In this document: positions 36,101-47,427 of the stretch, piece after piece
How positions within the stretch are numbered: the first letter of the stretch is position 1
Layout: every line of letters starts with the position of its first letter
Origin: Nepenthes gracilis
Lineage: Eukaryota; Streptophyta; Magnoliopsida; Caryophyllales; Nepenthaceae
DNA length: 64,000 nt
Assembly: GCA_033239525.1 (NCBI GenBank)
Contig: BSYO01000006.1
Coordinates: forward strand, 18,314,175 to 18,378,174
Reading direction: 5' to 3'
Position numbers and translations under genes: made by a program
Notes under the pieces: model-generated
Told to the model about the DNA's origin: nothing
Database searches by the model: none
Seen by the model: only the letters and a program-made list of their open reading frames with translations

Positions 36101-37641
36101 ACCAAATCAACCCAAAATCAGTTCGTTGTTGTATAAGAGGCTCTGACAATACCGACCCAACAGAAGGTTATGTCAAGGTTGAACCAAGGGATGCGATCTG
36201 AATTGTCAAATATTTAACGATTTTAATGGAGCACTAACTGAACTATTTTATAAGACGGCTATACCAATTCAATGACCAGAAACTAAATAGCCCTGCCACT
36301 AAATAAAGACGGCTATTACACAAATAACTAATGCTCCTCATTATCAAAGAGGTGTCACGTCCGCATATTAAATCAGAAGTCTACCAATCAAACGGTACCT
36401 CTCATTATAAATAGAATCTCTCCTTACAGAAACGGAAAACGACGAAGGGAAATAAAAACTGATAATGAACTATGCCTAACTTCAGGCAAAAAGATACTCT
36501 CCCAAACAAGTGCACAATTTTTAAAAATGTTATGTCAGACGAGTGCACCATTGTTAAAGCTGCTCAACCAACCAAGAGTATACAAAGGAGCATTGCGCTC
36601 TATACAAATTCTCATCCCCATCATTTCTAAATTTACGTATAAACATCTTTGCATCTTTCTAACTCGTGTAAAAGAATTTTTTATTTGAATATTGAAATAT
36701 ATATCAAAAAATAAGTTTTATATATCTTTAATCTCTTATTTGTTCTTGTTATGGTAAGCAGCATCCAGATTCTAAGTGATAAAGACCAGACTCGTTCATC
36801 TCGGACACCCAGACGTGATCAAACAACTCTCTAATTTATATGACAATTTAAATCCTTAAAATATATCACATATCATACATATTTAAAATATAAAAGAATA
36901 AAAGATTTTTAATTCAAGTATAAATTTTTATTTGTTATTTTTAAAAATATTTTACTTGATAAGCATAATTTTATTTAATATTGATAATTAATTGAGCAAA
37001 TAAAATTTTATGTTATATCTAAAAATAAAAAAAGATAAGTGTTTGCTGTTCTCTGAAAATCATATAACTTATGTATGTATAATCCAAGATGTTTTAAAAT
37101 TATAAATTTCATGTGTTATATTTTTGATGTATACATAAGATTCGAATTGTTGTACGAGTTAAAAAGTCAAATAAAATCTTCAATTAATCTGAGAAGCAAA
37201 TGGTTTGGTCTTTATAGTTATAAATCCTAGTGCTACACACCACAATAATTTAACAAAAGATCAGGATTATGCGAAATTTAATTTTCGGTATATCATTTGA
37301 TACTAAAGTCAATATTTTTTAAAAAAAAAAAAAATATACAAAAGAAAAAAGGAAAATGGACAAGTATAGAGTTTTGTGAGTTTGAAAAATTATGCTATGT
37401 TTAATTATATTCACTATATATATTTGTGTGTCATAACATCACTTACTTTCATTTCTAGTTAGGGTTTATATTTATAACCTAAATTTTAATCGGTGTATTT
37501 ATCCAAAACTAATGCTTGTAACTAGAGAAGTTATTCCCGTTATAATAAAATATAATTGTAGCTTGTATTAATTTAGTAATATTTCAATCATAAATATTTA
37601 ATATTTATTAGGCCTTAGTACTTGTTTATATGCGGCTTATT
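33157..37641. other. Intergenic DNA; no supported gene
   Basis: 33157-35050 is T-rich and could hold the 3' untranslated region of the preceding candidate gene. 35230-35500 is extremely AT-rich. 35510-36000 is GC-richer with CCAAT motifs and an unsupported 82-codon frame (35750-35998). 36340-36840 has an isolated TATAAATA near 36416 followed by an untranslated-leader-like stretch, possibly an old LTR remnant, but no partner copy is seen. 36840-37640 is AT-rich. The last five bases (37642-37646, ATTTC) are the target duplication of the next element. Confidence 0.5.
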
Positions 37642-37646
37642 ATTTC

Positions 37647-38743
37647 TGATGCGTACCTGGATCCGACTTTGAATAAATTCGGATTCGCCTAATGGTTTGG
37701 ATCCGACTCTGTTTACCGAGTTTGGACCCTGCACACCACTACAATAAATAAGATGTCAGGTGTCGGCGGGATGTTATCCCACCGAAAATACTTTCGACGC
37801 TTAGGTTAGCAACAAGCCTTCGAACTTCAAGAAGGTTAACTATAAGTAAAAAAAGAGAGAGAGAGCGAGACTAAGATTGGTGGAAGTGTTGGCCTGTAGA
37901 TATAAGAGATGTTCCCGTGACTCGTCGAGAGTATGATTTCCCGACTTAATGTTCGCAAGGAACGAGTGGGAAGCCTCGTCTTGAAAGCGTGGAAGCTTAA
38001 AAGGACGGATCTCGGAGAGCGAGTGAAATCTCTGGAATCTGGAGGCTTGGAGTGGGATTGGCAAAGTAAAAGATTTTTGCTTAGGAACGAGTGTAAGTGT
38101 GCTCAAGGATTTTTATAATAGCAATGCGTTGTATTTTGCGTCTATGTTCGTGTCTCAGATCGTGTCCTCCTGGAGTGGCGACTCTGCGGGGTTATATAGA
38201 CGGTAGAGAGGGCGACCTTCCTTGGCCAAGAAGGCATGATCCCTGCCTCGTGTTGGGCGGCCTTCCTTGAGTATGAAGGCTTAATTGGCGCAATCTGATG
38301 GGATCGTTTCTTTTCTGAGCGGGTAACGGGTCTCCAAATTATTGCCTTCTTTTTGTGCTTTTGTTATCGTTAGGCTCCATTGTGGGTAGGAAGAGAGAAT
38401 CTGGCACCTTCCTCATGGGAGGGCACGAATCAATTGATGCCTTCTTTAGAGGAAATTGGCTTTAAGGAAGGAGTGAAATCAGAAAAATGACAGTTGCTTA
38501 TCGTGTACGGGAATGTCTGCCAAATTGGGTCTGACCCGTATTAGGTTTTATATCTTTTCGAGGCTTACTGCTATAGTACTTCCGGTCGACAGGAATGTTG
38601 ACCGTCTTGAGGGAGCGCATTGACCGCTTGGTTGGCGCTCCGTGTGGTCAATGCTAGCGTTGACCGTCTAACACGTGTCTGGGCTTTTCTGGACTTTGGA
38701 CCGTTTTTTATATTGAGCCTGGTAGCTATGAGCCTACCCATCA
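37647..38743 (-). repeat. 3' LTR of Tat element 2
   Basis: It begins TGATGCGTACCTGGATCCGA and ends GCCTACCCATCA. The adjacent internal complement (38744-38756) is G-rich (CATGGGGCGCTAG on the element strand), the polypurine tract. U3 lies at the right-hand side and holds four W-box hexamers (TTGACC or GGTCAA) between about 38597 and 38674, plus CACGTG near 38682. Confidence 0.92.
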
Positions 38744-39195
38744 CTAGCGCCCCATGTCGGTGATCAAGATTCTGACCTCCGGCATGTTCATGATGGGATG
38801 CGCTTGTTTTTTGATGGAGTTGTTGCCCGTCAGAGGAGAAGCCTCTGAATACTTCCAAAACGTTGACCGGATTTGTTGATCGTTTTTGAAAAGTTTTCGG
38901 GCAACTTGGAGAAGGAAGCATTGGTCATTAGCCGACCTATCAGAAAAGTGTGCCACGTGTCTTTATGTGGTATGCTAAAGATCCCGGTATTTAATGAGCA
39001 AGAGGATCTGATTCGATAGCCCCCTTTTGGGGAAACGACACACGGCGGTAATGAAGGTGCATGCTTTTAAGGCGGTTTTCATGTTCATACGGGTTTTTAA
39101 ATCACCTGCTTGTTTTACTTTGAATTTTCTGCGCCTTCCTTTGTTTCTTCGTCTTCCTTATTTCGTTGAAAAGAAAAAAAATCATTATTCTGACT

Positions 39196-40960
39196 ATGGC
39201 CTCCGTCACCGACATCGCCTCCGTTTTGAGAGTAAACAACGTGAAAGTATTGTACGTGGAGTACAACATTCCACTGGAGATTGCCTTCCTCGTTCCAGGG
39301 AAGGGCAACAGAGCTTTTTTGCAGCCCACGGGCTTCATGAACATATACGAAGCCCATTTGAGGAGTGGGCTTCTCCTTCCAATCCCCGACGAGTTGATGT
39401 CGATTTTTTGGGTACTTCAGGTCCCCATCGCTCAGTTTCATACCAACTCCATCAGGTATTTGTGCTCCATTTGCATTTTCCTTTGTCAACACTCGAGGCT
39501 GTTGACAATGTCAATGGTTAGGGGGATATTCAAGCTTAATCAAGGAGCGGAGTGGATTTCTTTATCCCCCAGCGGTAGTCTCAAGATAAGTACCGCCATA
39601 TACGACTCCCTGAAGAATTAAAATAATCGGTTCTTTTTTGTTAATATGGGTAAGTCTTGACCCTTGCCCAATGAGTGGGGCTAGGTGCCTGAGGTTTATA
39701 CGAGAGTGCCTTCGGAAGTTGAGACGGCGTCCCTAGAGTGGCTGGTTAAGCTCATAAAGGATAACCTAGGAGATTTCCAGAGAGACCACTTGGTTTTCCG
39801 TGTGAAGGCAAAGAAGGCCAAGTTGGGGCCTCCGTCTCCCTTCCAAAAGCTAAAAATCTCACTGCCGAAGGTCCTGTAGAGAAAGAAGAGGAAGAAGGAT
39901 TTTATCATTGGTCCCCGCCCGTCAGATACAAGTCCTTCCAGTCCAAGGCAAAAGAGGGTGGCCTCGGTGACGCCTTCTTCATCGTCCTTAGAGCCAGACT
40001 ATCTCTCTATTGGGCGTTTTGCAGGTGTAGGCGCCACCTCCGTGATAGAAGTGGACCTTGCTCTTGAGGCTTATGAAGTCAAGTTGAGTGGCGGCGTTAT
40101 TCTCGCACAGCCTGCACCGTCGGGGCTGACTCAGGATCCATCCATCGAGGCGCCTGGGTGTAGGAGCCATCCGTTGGATCGCCTGCTGTGGCAATTTCGA
40201 CTGAGCAACAGGAGCCGATTTTGGAGCCCCCCACCGTTTCCAGGGAATCAGCCAGGACAGAGGATACTCCAGAGGATCCAATGGCGAAGTTCATGGCTGA
40301 GGTCGTCGCCAGCCCTGCCAACGTGGGTACCTTTCTTACTCATCGCCTTTGGCGTCGGAATTGGGTGCCAGGCCAGATAGGCAAGCACGAAGAATTTTGG
40401 AGGTATAAATTCTGTTGCCCACCTTATCTTTTAGTTTGCCTTTTCTAACCCCCTTTTTTGTGTGTGTGGGCTGATAAAGTCTCGAGTGCAGTTACAAAGG
40501 TGCTTATGCAAAGAAACATGGTGATCTCTGATAGGGACAAGGAGATCGCTTGGCTTAATGCTAAGCTAGAGGCTCTGGGGGAAGAGCACCGAGAGGACGT
40601 GGCTACCTTGGAGTCTGTTCTGGCGAGCATGGAGGCAAAGAACTTGAGCTTGAAAATAGAGGTCGCTCATTTGAAGGAGGAGAACGAGCGTATTAAAGGG
40701 TGCCTTGATCAGCTTGCAGGACAAATGGCTACCCTAGAGAACGACCTAAGCCTCCGTATTCATCCCCACGAGGTTGCGGACATGATGCTAGCATGATTAT
40801 GGGAAGTGATCATCATTAGCCGGCGTATTGTCCTGTTGGTTGATCCTGACTTCCCTGTTGATCTTATCAATTTGTCAAACTGGTCAGCGCAACGTCGCGA
40901 AAGCCTCGTGGGTGAGCCTCGAGACAAATGGGGCCACCGCGGCCTCCATAGCTTTTTGTG
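39196..40960 (+). pseudogene. Opposite-strand gene of Tat element 2 ('putative gypsy type transposon' family, with coiled coil)
   Basis: The start is ATG 39196 (MASVTDIASVLRVNNVKVLY). The N-terminal domain reads VEYNIPLEIAFLVPGKGNRA, YEAHLRSGLLLPIPDELMSI, VPIAQFHTNSIRYL and SLKISTAIYDSLKN, resembling the Transposase_28-like family and homologous to 3269-5102. A second block (EVETASLEWLVKLIKDNLGD, DHLVFRVKAKKAKLG) follows two stops at about 39619-39682. A Ser/Pro-rich linker with SIGRFAGVG leads to a coiled coil at 40465-40740 (VISDRDKEIAWLNAKLEALG and following heptads). Between linker and coil is a T-rich stretch starting GTATAAAT (40403) where element 1 has a candidate intron; the acceptor here appears mutated (GG for AG). 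Confidence 0.72.
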
Positions 40961-41354
40961 ATTTTAGTTTTTTTTTTGGGGATTTAATGATGTATCTCAC
41001 CATTTAGCAATAATGCAAATAGTTTTGTACATATCACACGTTCTTGTTTTTTACAGCTGCTTTTTGTATTTTACTTCTTTGCTATTCTTGGCGGCCAACT
41101 GGGCCGGATTCCTGCGAGTTGGCCTCCTACCTTGTTTTTGGAGCGTTCATGGCGTTTTCTAGGCCGTCGTGTGTGTTAAGCCGGCTTAGTATTCACCTGT
41201 GAGTAAAGCTTGGTGGCGCTGCCCAAGTGCAGACTTGGGCGGCCTGCTTTGGTGGAGCATTTTTCTCCGGTCGACCATCGTTGACTAATCACGCTATCCT
41301 CTTGTGAAGGAGGTTATCGCGTGTGCTGTGTTGGCCCCTAAGATTTTTTGACTG

Positions 41355-41552
41355 CTAATAGGCCACTTGGATGACCAAGGTTTAGATACAACCACTCATA
41401 GGCCGCCTGAATGACCAGGGTTTATATACGACCGTTTAAGGACCGTCTGGATGATCAGAATTTAAATACGACTGCTCATGGGCCGCCTAGATTACCAGAG
41501 TTTACATACGACCTCTCTAGGCTGCCTGGATGACTAGAGTTTAGTAACGAGA
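41355..41552. repeat. 39-40-bp tandem repeats between the convergent genes of element 2
   Basis: Five units of the type CCAGGGTTTATATACGACCG, followed by a GGCCGCCTGGATGA-like half, lie between the end of the opposite-strand gene and integrase. Sequence, period and position correspond to 5588-5762 in element 1. Confidence 0.82.
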
Positions 41553-41739
41553 GGGTGAAGACCCTCCCGACTTAGGGGCAACCTAGGTCGTTTCGAACCT
41601 GTAATGAAAATCACATATATATGCATACACAACATGTTAAGGAAACACTTGTTTTACTAATTGAATTGTGCACACAAATGATTACATACAATTATATAGA
41701 ATACATACCTAGGTCTCTTTTGGAAGTGTCGATTGAGGT

Positions 41740-43060
41740 GGATTACATTCCATGTCCGCAGGACTAACTTTTTGTCCTGGTTTCGAAACTTGTATGCCCC
41801 GTTTTGCAGACAGCAGAGACTAGAAAAGGCCCTTCCCATTTCGGGGAGAGCTTGTTCCTACCGACCACCTTTCCCGTGGCCTCGATTCTCCGTAGGAACA
41901 AGTCTCCAACATCGAACTGCCTTACTTTTACCTTCTTGTTGTAGTAGCGGGCGACTCGATGTTGGTAGGATGCATTTCGTATTCTAGCGGGATCGCGGAC
42001 TTTCTTCTAACAAGTCCAGGTGTTTTCGGATCTTCTGGGAGTTACCCTGTGGGTCAAAAGATTCCACCCTAAGACTTGTAAGTCCGATCTCGATCGGAAT
42101 CACCGCTTTAGTTCCATAACAGAGGTTGAAGGGCGTCTCACGTGTTGGTTCCTTTAGTGTTGTCGATAAGACCAAAGGATTGAGGCGAGCTCATCTACCC
42201 ATGAGCCCCCTGCGTCCTCCAACTTTGTCTTAAGCCTGTGGAGTAGCGTTTGATTCTTGACCTCCACCTATCCATTCGCTTAGGGGTATGCCACCAAAGT
42301 ATAGAGCAATTTTATCCTAAGGCTGGTATAATACTTGGTGAAGAGTTTTTTCAAAAATTGAGTTCCATTATCAGTCACAATGACTTCTAGAACGCCAAAT
42401 CTGCTGATGATGTTCTAGCGGATAAACTCAAGTGCGTTGTGTTCTGTGATCTTGGCCAGCGGGACGGCGTCAACCCACTTTGTGAAGTAATCAATGCCTG
42501 CTATGATGAATTTTCTTTGCCCGATTATAATGAAAAATGGGCCAAGAATATCGAGCCCCATTGCGCGAAGGGCTACTCACCTGAAGGATTTCAGCTCGGC
42601 GAATGGCTGGTGGCGAAGATTGCCGTGAAGCTGGTAGCTTTCACACCTCTTCACAAACTCGAGTGCATCCTTTTTCATCGAGGGCTAATAGTAGCCCTGC
42701 CGCATGATCTTGAATGCTAGGTTTCTTGCCGCCGACGTGCGATCTGCAAATCCCAATGTGCACTTCACTCAAGACGTAGTCCGCCTCTTTTGGGGTTAGG
42801 CAACGGAGCAACGGAGTCAAGTAACCGCGGCGATACAACCGTCCGTTGACTATTGTGTACCAGCCGGCCATTCTTTTTATCCGCCTAGCCTCTTCTATGT
42901 CTTTTGGCAATGTTTCATCCGCTAGATACATTAGGTAAGGTGTCATCCAATTTTTCATCTCGGAGACCTGCATTGCCTCCCGTCCCTTTATACTGAGAGC
43001 GTTCAGGACCTCCCTCATGTTCCTCGAGTACTATTCTGAATTTTTGACCGCTGCTACTCT
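41740..43060 (-). pseudogene. Integrase of Tat element 2
   Basis: The N-terminal part (about 42641-43018) reads MAGWYTIVNGRLYRRGYLTP, then LTPKEADYVLSEVHIGICRS, the H2C2 zinc-binding region (HIGICRSH). The core follows with ILGPF, AGIDYFTKWVDAVPLAKITE, VTDNGTQFL, VEVKNQTLLHRLKTKLEDAG and SWVDELASILW, so the D, D and E positions survive. A C-terminal GDLFLRRIEATGKVVGRNKL / PKWEGPF stretch ends it. Stops interrupt the frame, for example in AYP*ANG*VEV where relatives have Gln. Confidence 0.85.
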
Positions 43061-43069
43061 TGCCAGCTG

Positions 43070-43750
43070 ATCGGCCTTTAAATTTTCAGTTCCGGGAACA
43101 TGGACCAAGGTTAGACTATCAAAATTACGGGCGGCCTCCCTTGCCCTAGTTATGTATTTGGCCATGTGTAGATTGTTTGTCTTAAAGTTCCCATTAACCT
43201 AGTTGACGATTAATTCGGAGTCGTTGTCAACAACCAGTCGCTTGGTTCAGCATTCTTTTGCTAATCTTAACCCGGCTAGCAGGGTTTCATATTTGGCAAC
43301 ATTGTTGGTGATCGGGAAGTCGAGTCTAAGGGAATCTTTCATCTCAAACCCGTCAGGGGGTCGTGAGGACCACCCCTGCTCCACTACCAATATCTGTGGA
43401 TGATTCATCTACGTGGAGTACCCATTCTAGAGCCTCCACATACTGTTTCGCGTTATCTGAGGGCTACTCTTCGAGAACTGAGGTCGTGGTCTCGATAATA
43501 AAGTTAGCAAGAGCCTGTGCCTTTATGGCTAGCTTGGATCGGAACTCAATGTCAAACTTGTCCAATTCGATAGCCCATTTTACCAACCGTTTAGAAACGT
43601 TAGGTTTCTGGAGTATGCTCTTCAGAGGCTGATCAGTGGGAACTATGATGTGGTGTACCTGAAAGTAGGGCCTTAGTTTTCGCACGGAGAATATGAGAGT
43701 TAAGGCCAACTTTTCTGTGTGCAAGTAGCGCGTCTCTGGGCCGATCAATG
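43070..43750 (-). pseudogene. RNase H and archaeal-type RNase H of Tat element 2
   Basis: The upstream part (43464-43748) reads TRYLHTEKLALTLIFSVRKL, PYFQVHHIIVPTDQPLKSIL and KWAIELDKFDIEFRSKLAIK, the RNase H and connection region of Gypsy pol. The downstream part (about 43200-43440) carries the second RNase H with DESSTDIG-, NNVAKYETLLAGL- and DNDSEL-like pieces on the minus strand. The N-terminal end of this block is a deletion junction with gag at about 43750. Confidence 0.75.
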
Positions 43751-44908
43751 TTTTGCCTCATTGGCCTTTTCTGCTGCCACATAGGCCCTAATGATAGACT
43801 TCGCTTCCCGAAAAATCTGCGGGTTCTTATGCGCAAGGTGCCTGAAGAATTCCCCATGTGCTAGCGCCGAAATGAAACTGTCCAGTTTAATTTCCTCCAT
43901 AAGGCGGGGGATCCGGCTAACTTCTGCCACAAAGCAATCCAGGAACCTCCGCGGGTTCTCCCCATGCTTCTGTTTGATGTGACAGATACCACGGCTGCTT
44001 TTCCTCCCTTAGGCTGAAGGCATACTTGGACAAGAAGAGATCCGTAAGTTCCTAAAAATTTCAGATTGAGTCTGAGGGGAGATTATGGAACCAGATGTGT
44101 GCATCCCCTTTTAAGGTGAGCAGGAAGCAGCGACACATAACTGCATCCTCCAACTCTTGTAGACCCAGATAGGTGCGAAAGTGAGTGAGATGATCGACGG
44201 GATCTGCACTCCCATCACAAGAGTCAAGGGTTACCGGTTTAAACTTCGCCAGCATGAGATGGTTTAAGATCTCCACTGTGAAGTGAGATCTGTCAATACT
44301 GGCTGCGTGCTCATCATCTTTGAAGACGTGCTTCCATATCTTCCCCAGCCTCGGATCTGCTGGAACGATATTAGCAAATCTTTCGGAGTTGAGATATGCC
44401 CTCAACTCCGTTCTCTCCCTGGCTTGTCCAGCAGCCGGGCGGCTGCTATCTCAGGTAGATCTAGCGGCCCGGGAGGCTCCCTCCTAAGCTTGGGGCTGAG
44501 ATTCTACTCGGGAGTATCTGGGGTTCCTCCGTTCCTAACTTTCCTTTGGGGTAGGGCTGGTTCTCCGCTCCTCACGCCTTAAACGGCTTTGGGCATGTGA
44601 GAACTCTGGCACGGAAGCGCTTGTTAGCCTTTCGGTCTGTCAGGCCGAAACTTTCTTTCTCTGGCCTCCTCGTTTGGATGCGGTGCTAGGGCCACCGCCA
44701 GTGCAAACCCTAGCTATGCTTGCTCCTTGTGGGAGTAGAGTATCTGAAACATTCTATCCATATTGTGCATATACTCCGCCAGATTTTGGAAGAAAGACGC
44801 CGAAATTCCACCGGCTATCCGTTTGACCACGGCGCCAATGGCGTGGTCCTAGTTTGGTGAGACCACGTCTCAAGCTGGCTCGCTTACTTGCGCCCTTGTG
44901 TTCACTAT
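43751..44908 (-). pseudogene. Gag of Tat element 2, truncated, start codon lost
   Basis: The minus strand encodes ELRAYLNSERFANIVPADPR, IWKHVFKDDEHAASIDRSHF, FKPVTLDSCDGSADPVDHL and CRCFLLTLKGDAHIWFHNLP, then RIPRLMEEIKLDSFISALAH and EFFRHLAHKNPQIFREAKSI. This is closely related to element 1 gag. The expected ATG is ATA at 44906-44908 (one G-to-A change). The C-terminus stops at a junction with RNase H after AYVAAEKANEAKH, so the nucleocapsid part is absent. Confidence 0.8.
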
Positions 44909-44969
44909 TTTATTTGAGGGTGTTGATTAAAAAAGCTTCTGGAAAACATGGTTGTTTTCTTGTAAGTGT

Positions 44970-44987
44970 TCGCACAAACAGTGTCAA
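44970..44987 (-). other. Decayed primer-binding site of Tat element 2
   Basis: The minus strand next to the 5' LTR reads TTGACACTGTTTGTGCGA, an altered form of TTGGCGCCGTCTGTGGGA (tRNA-Asp type). Most differences are G-to-A or C-to-T at former CG or CNG sites. It confirms orientation and the LTR boundary. Confidence 0.65.
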
Positions 44988-46085
44988 TGATGCGTACATG
45001 GATCCGACTTCGAACAGATTCAGATTAGCTTGATGGTTTGGATCCAACTCCATTCATCGAGTCTGAACCCTACACACTACTACAATAAACAAGATGTCTG
45101 GTGTCGGTGGGATGTTGTCCCACCAAAAATACTCCGACGCTCAAGTTAGTAACAAACCTTTGAATTTCAAGAAGGTTATCTAATAAATAAAAAGAGAAAG
45201 AGAGCGAGATTAAGATTGGTGGGAGTATTAGCCTATAGATATAAGAGACGTTCTTGTGACTCGTCGAGAGTATGATTTCTCGACTTGATGTTCGCAGGGG
45301 ACCAGTGGGAAGCTTCGTCCTGAAAGCGTGGAAGCTTAGAAGGATGGATCTCGGGGAACGGGCGAAGTCTCTGGAATCTTGAGACTTGGAGTGGGATTGG
45401 CAAAGCAAGCGATTGTTCGCTTAGGAACGAGCGTAAGTATGCTCAAGGATTTTTGTAATAGCATTGCGTTGTATTTTGCGTCTATATTCGTGTCTTAGAT
45501 CGTGTCCTCTAGAGTGGCGACTCTGTGGAGTTATATAGACGGTGGAGAGGGCGATCTTCCTTGGCCAAGAAGGCACGATCCCTACCTCGTGTTGAGTGGC
45601 CTTCATTGAGTAGGAAGGTTTGACTGTCGCAATCTGATGGGATCGTTTCCTTTCTGAGCAGGTAACGGGTCTCCAGATTATTTGCCTTCCTTCTGTGCTT
45701 TTGTTACCGTTAAGCTCCATTATGGGTAGGAAGAGAAAACCTGGCGCCTTCCTCGTGGGAAGGGTGCTGAATCAGTTGATACCTTCTTTAGAGGAGATTG
45801 GCTCTAAGGAAGGCATGAAATTCAGGAAAGGACCGTTGCTTGTTGTGTACGGGAACGTCTACCAAACTCGGCCTTGTCCGTGTTAGGTTTTATGTCTTTT
45901 TACGGCCTATTGCTACAGTACTTCCAGTCAACGGGAATGTTGACTGTTTTTAGAGAGCACGTTGGTCGCCTGGTTGGCACTCCGTGCGGTCAATGTTAGC
46001 GTTAACCATCTAACACGCGTCTGAGATTTTCTGGATTTTGGGCCGTTTTTTATATTAAGCCTGCCAGCTATGAGCCTACACATCA
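44988..46085 (-). repeat. 5' LTR of Tat element 2
   Basis: It begins TGATGCGTACATGGATCCGA and ends GCCTACACATCA, followed by the target duplication ATTTC. It is collinear with 37647-38743 over its whole length. Three W-box hexamers (AGTCAA, TTGACT, GGTCAA) remain at about 45926-46000; the others of the partner LTR are altered here. Confidence 0.92.
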
Positions 46086-46090
46086 ATTTC

Positions 46091-47427
46091 TTAATTATGT
46101 ATAATTATTTGTCAGAATTTAATATCTTATTGATTATTTATTATACCAATAATTATCTTAACCATTCATACACATCATCATTGTATGGTTCAATTGATTG
46201 GCTTAATCTTTGGTTCCTATCTTTGGGTTGCCATCCTCCAAATTTCATCTTCCAATCAGGTCAGATAAATTATATTTAGACCGTATCTAATAATTTTTAT
46301 AACTTTAGTAAATATATTATAATTTTTAAAAATTAGTTAATTGGTACAATTGAGCCTATTAATTAATTAATTTAATTTAATTGCTATTTTAATTTTTTCT
46401 GAAGCAGCCCAATAATTGATTTTACTTCGAGTGAGAAAAGATTTACAGTTCTATATGTGAGCACTAAATTTAGTATTTGATTTTGCCAAATAATTTTAAA
46501 AAGAGAAAATATTAAATATAATATCTACTTATAATTTGGTAAAATTTTTTATTTTTAAAATTCCAATAAAGCTTATATTGAGTCGGGTTATAAATAAATT
46601 ATATTAAAACAAATAATATTATTTTTTAAAAAGTATTTTTTAAACAAACAAAATCTTGTTAATAAAAATTTTAGGTTAATTTTTGTATTCACAATCCAAA
46701 ATCTTATTTTTTTCATAAATACAATTTTTATGATCAAGATTTATATGATAATGACTTTTAGGGGTGGGAGGGCAACGCAATCATGAAGATCGGAGTGGTT
46801 CGACACAGTTTGCAGGAAATTTGGTTTGGCAGATTCGATGATATCAAACAAGATGTGAATGGACCGACTCACAAAGAAAACGAGCACTTTGGTTTATTTA
46901 ACATATATTAATTAATTTAATTGGAGGGGTTGCTAATTATTTTCATGCTCAATTTGCTGCATCAGAGGCCACGCACAATTTTTCTTTCTTTTTTTTTTTT
47001 GGAAAAACTCTGCGATATATGTGATTATGGATAAATTTTGGGGTAATTATTGAATTTTTTTTCTAATATTTATTATGCATTTAACAAAACCAGAGGGAGA
47101 TGAGCGTTCACGCCCACTCTATCACCGGCCTCCACAGTCCGCCCCAAATCTTTTTAGGGTTTTATCCATCGATCTCCATCTCCGATCGACCTAAGTTTAT
47201 CCATGGCTTGCTCTGTACACTACACCAAGATTATTTCCTATTGAAGTAAAACGGAGATATTTTAGGGGGGGAGAGGGGGGAACAGTTTTTTTTTTTTTTT
47301 TTTTGGGGGTTTTTTGGGATCTCATCTTCTCCGATCAGCTACTCCACTTCGCTTCCCTTACTCCAACGATTCAATCATTCATGAATCGCTGATTCCGATA
47401 CGATTCATCGATGTATTCCTGGTTAAA
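46091..47427. other. AT-rich intergenic DNA and 3' flank of the MYB gene
   Basis: 46091-47090 is AT-rich without a recognisable gene. 47100-47427 is the downstream flank and probable 3' untranslated region of the minus-strand MYB gene. It contains a run of 19 T (47286-47304), flanked by G-rich tracts (GGGGGGGAGAGGGGGG near 47265 and GGGGG at 47305). I found no convincing canonical AATAAA on the minus strand close to the stop. Confidence 0.5.

Larger units (their letters stand above)
37647..46085 (-). mobile_element. Ty3/Gypsy retrotransposon, Tat lineage (Retand-like), element 2, internally deleted
   Basis: LTRs of 1097 and 1098 bp (37647-38743, 44988-46085) have TGAT...ATCA ends. The element is flanked by identical 5-bp duplications ATTTC (37642-37646 and 46086-46090), so both boundaries are exact. 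Gene order on the minus strand is gag, RNase H, archaeal-type RNase H, integrase, with the opposite-strand gene before the 3' LTR. It is a relative of element 1, sharing gag, integrase, the 39-bp repeats and the opposite-strand gene, but the LTRs differ. Protease and RT are missing through an internal deletion, so it was non-autonomous even before stop codons accumulated. Confidence 0.93.

Noticed and set aside
36340..36840. Possible LTR with TATAAATA and leader
   Set aside because: No second copy, no TG...CA ends and no primer-binding site could be located, so it is mentioned only in the description of the interval.
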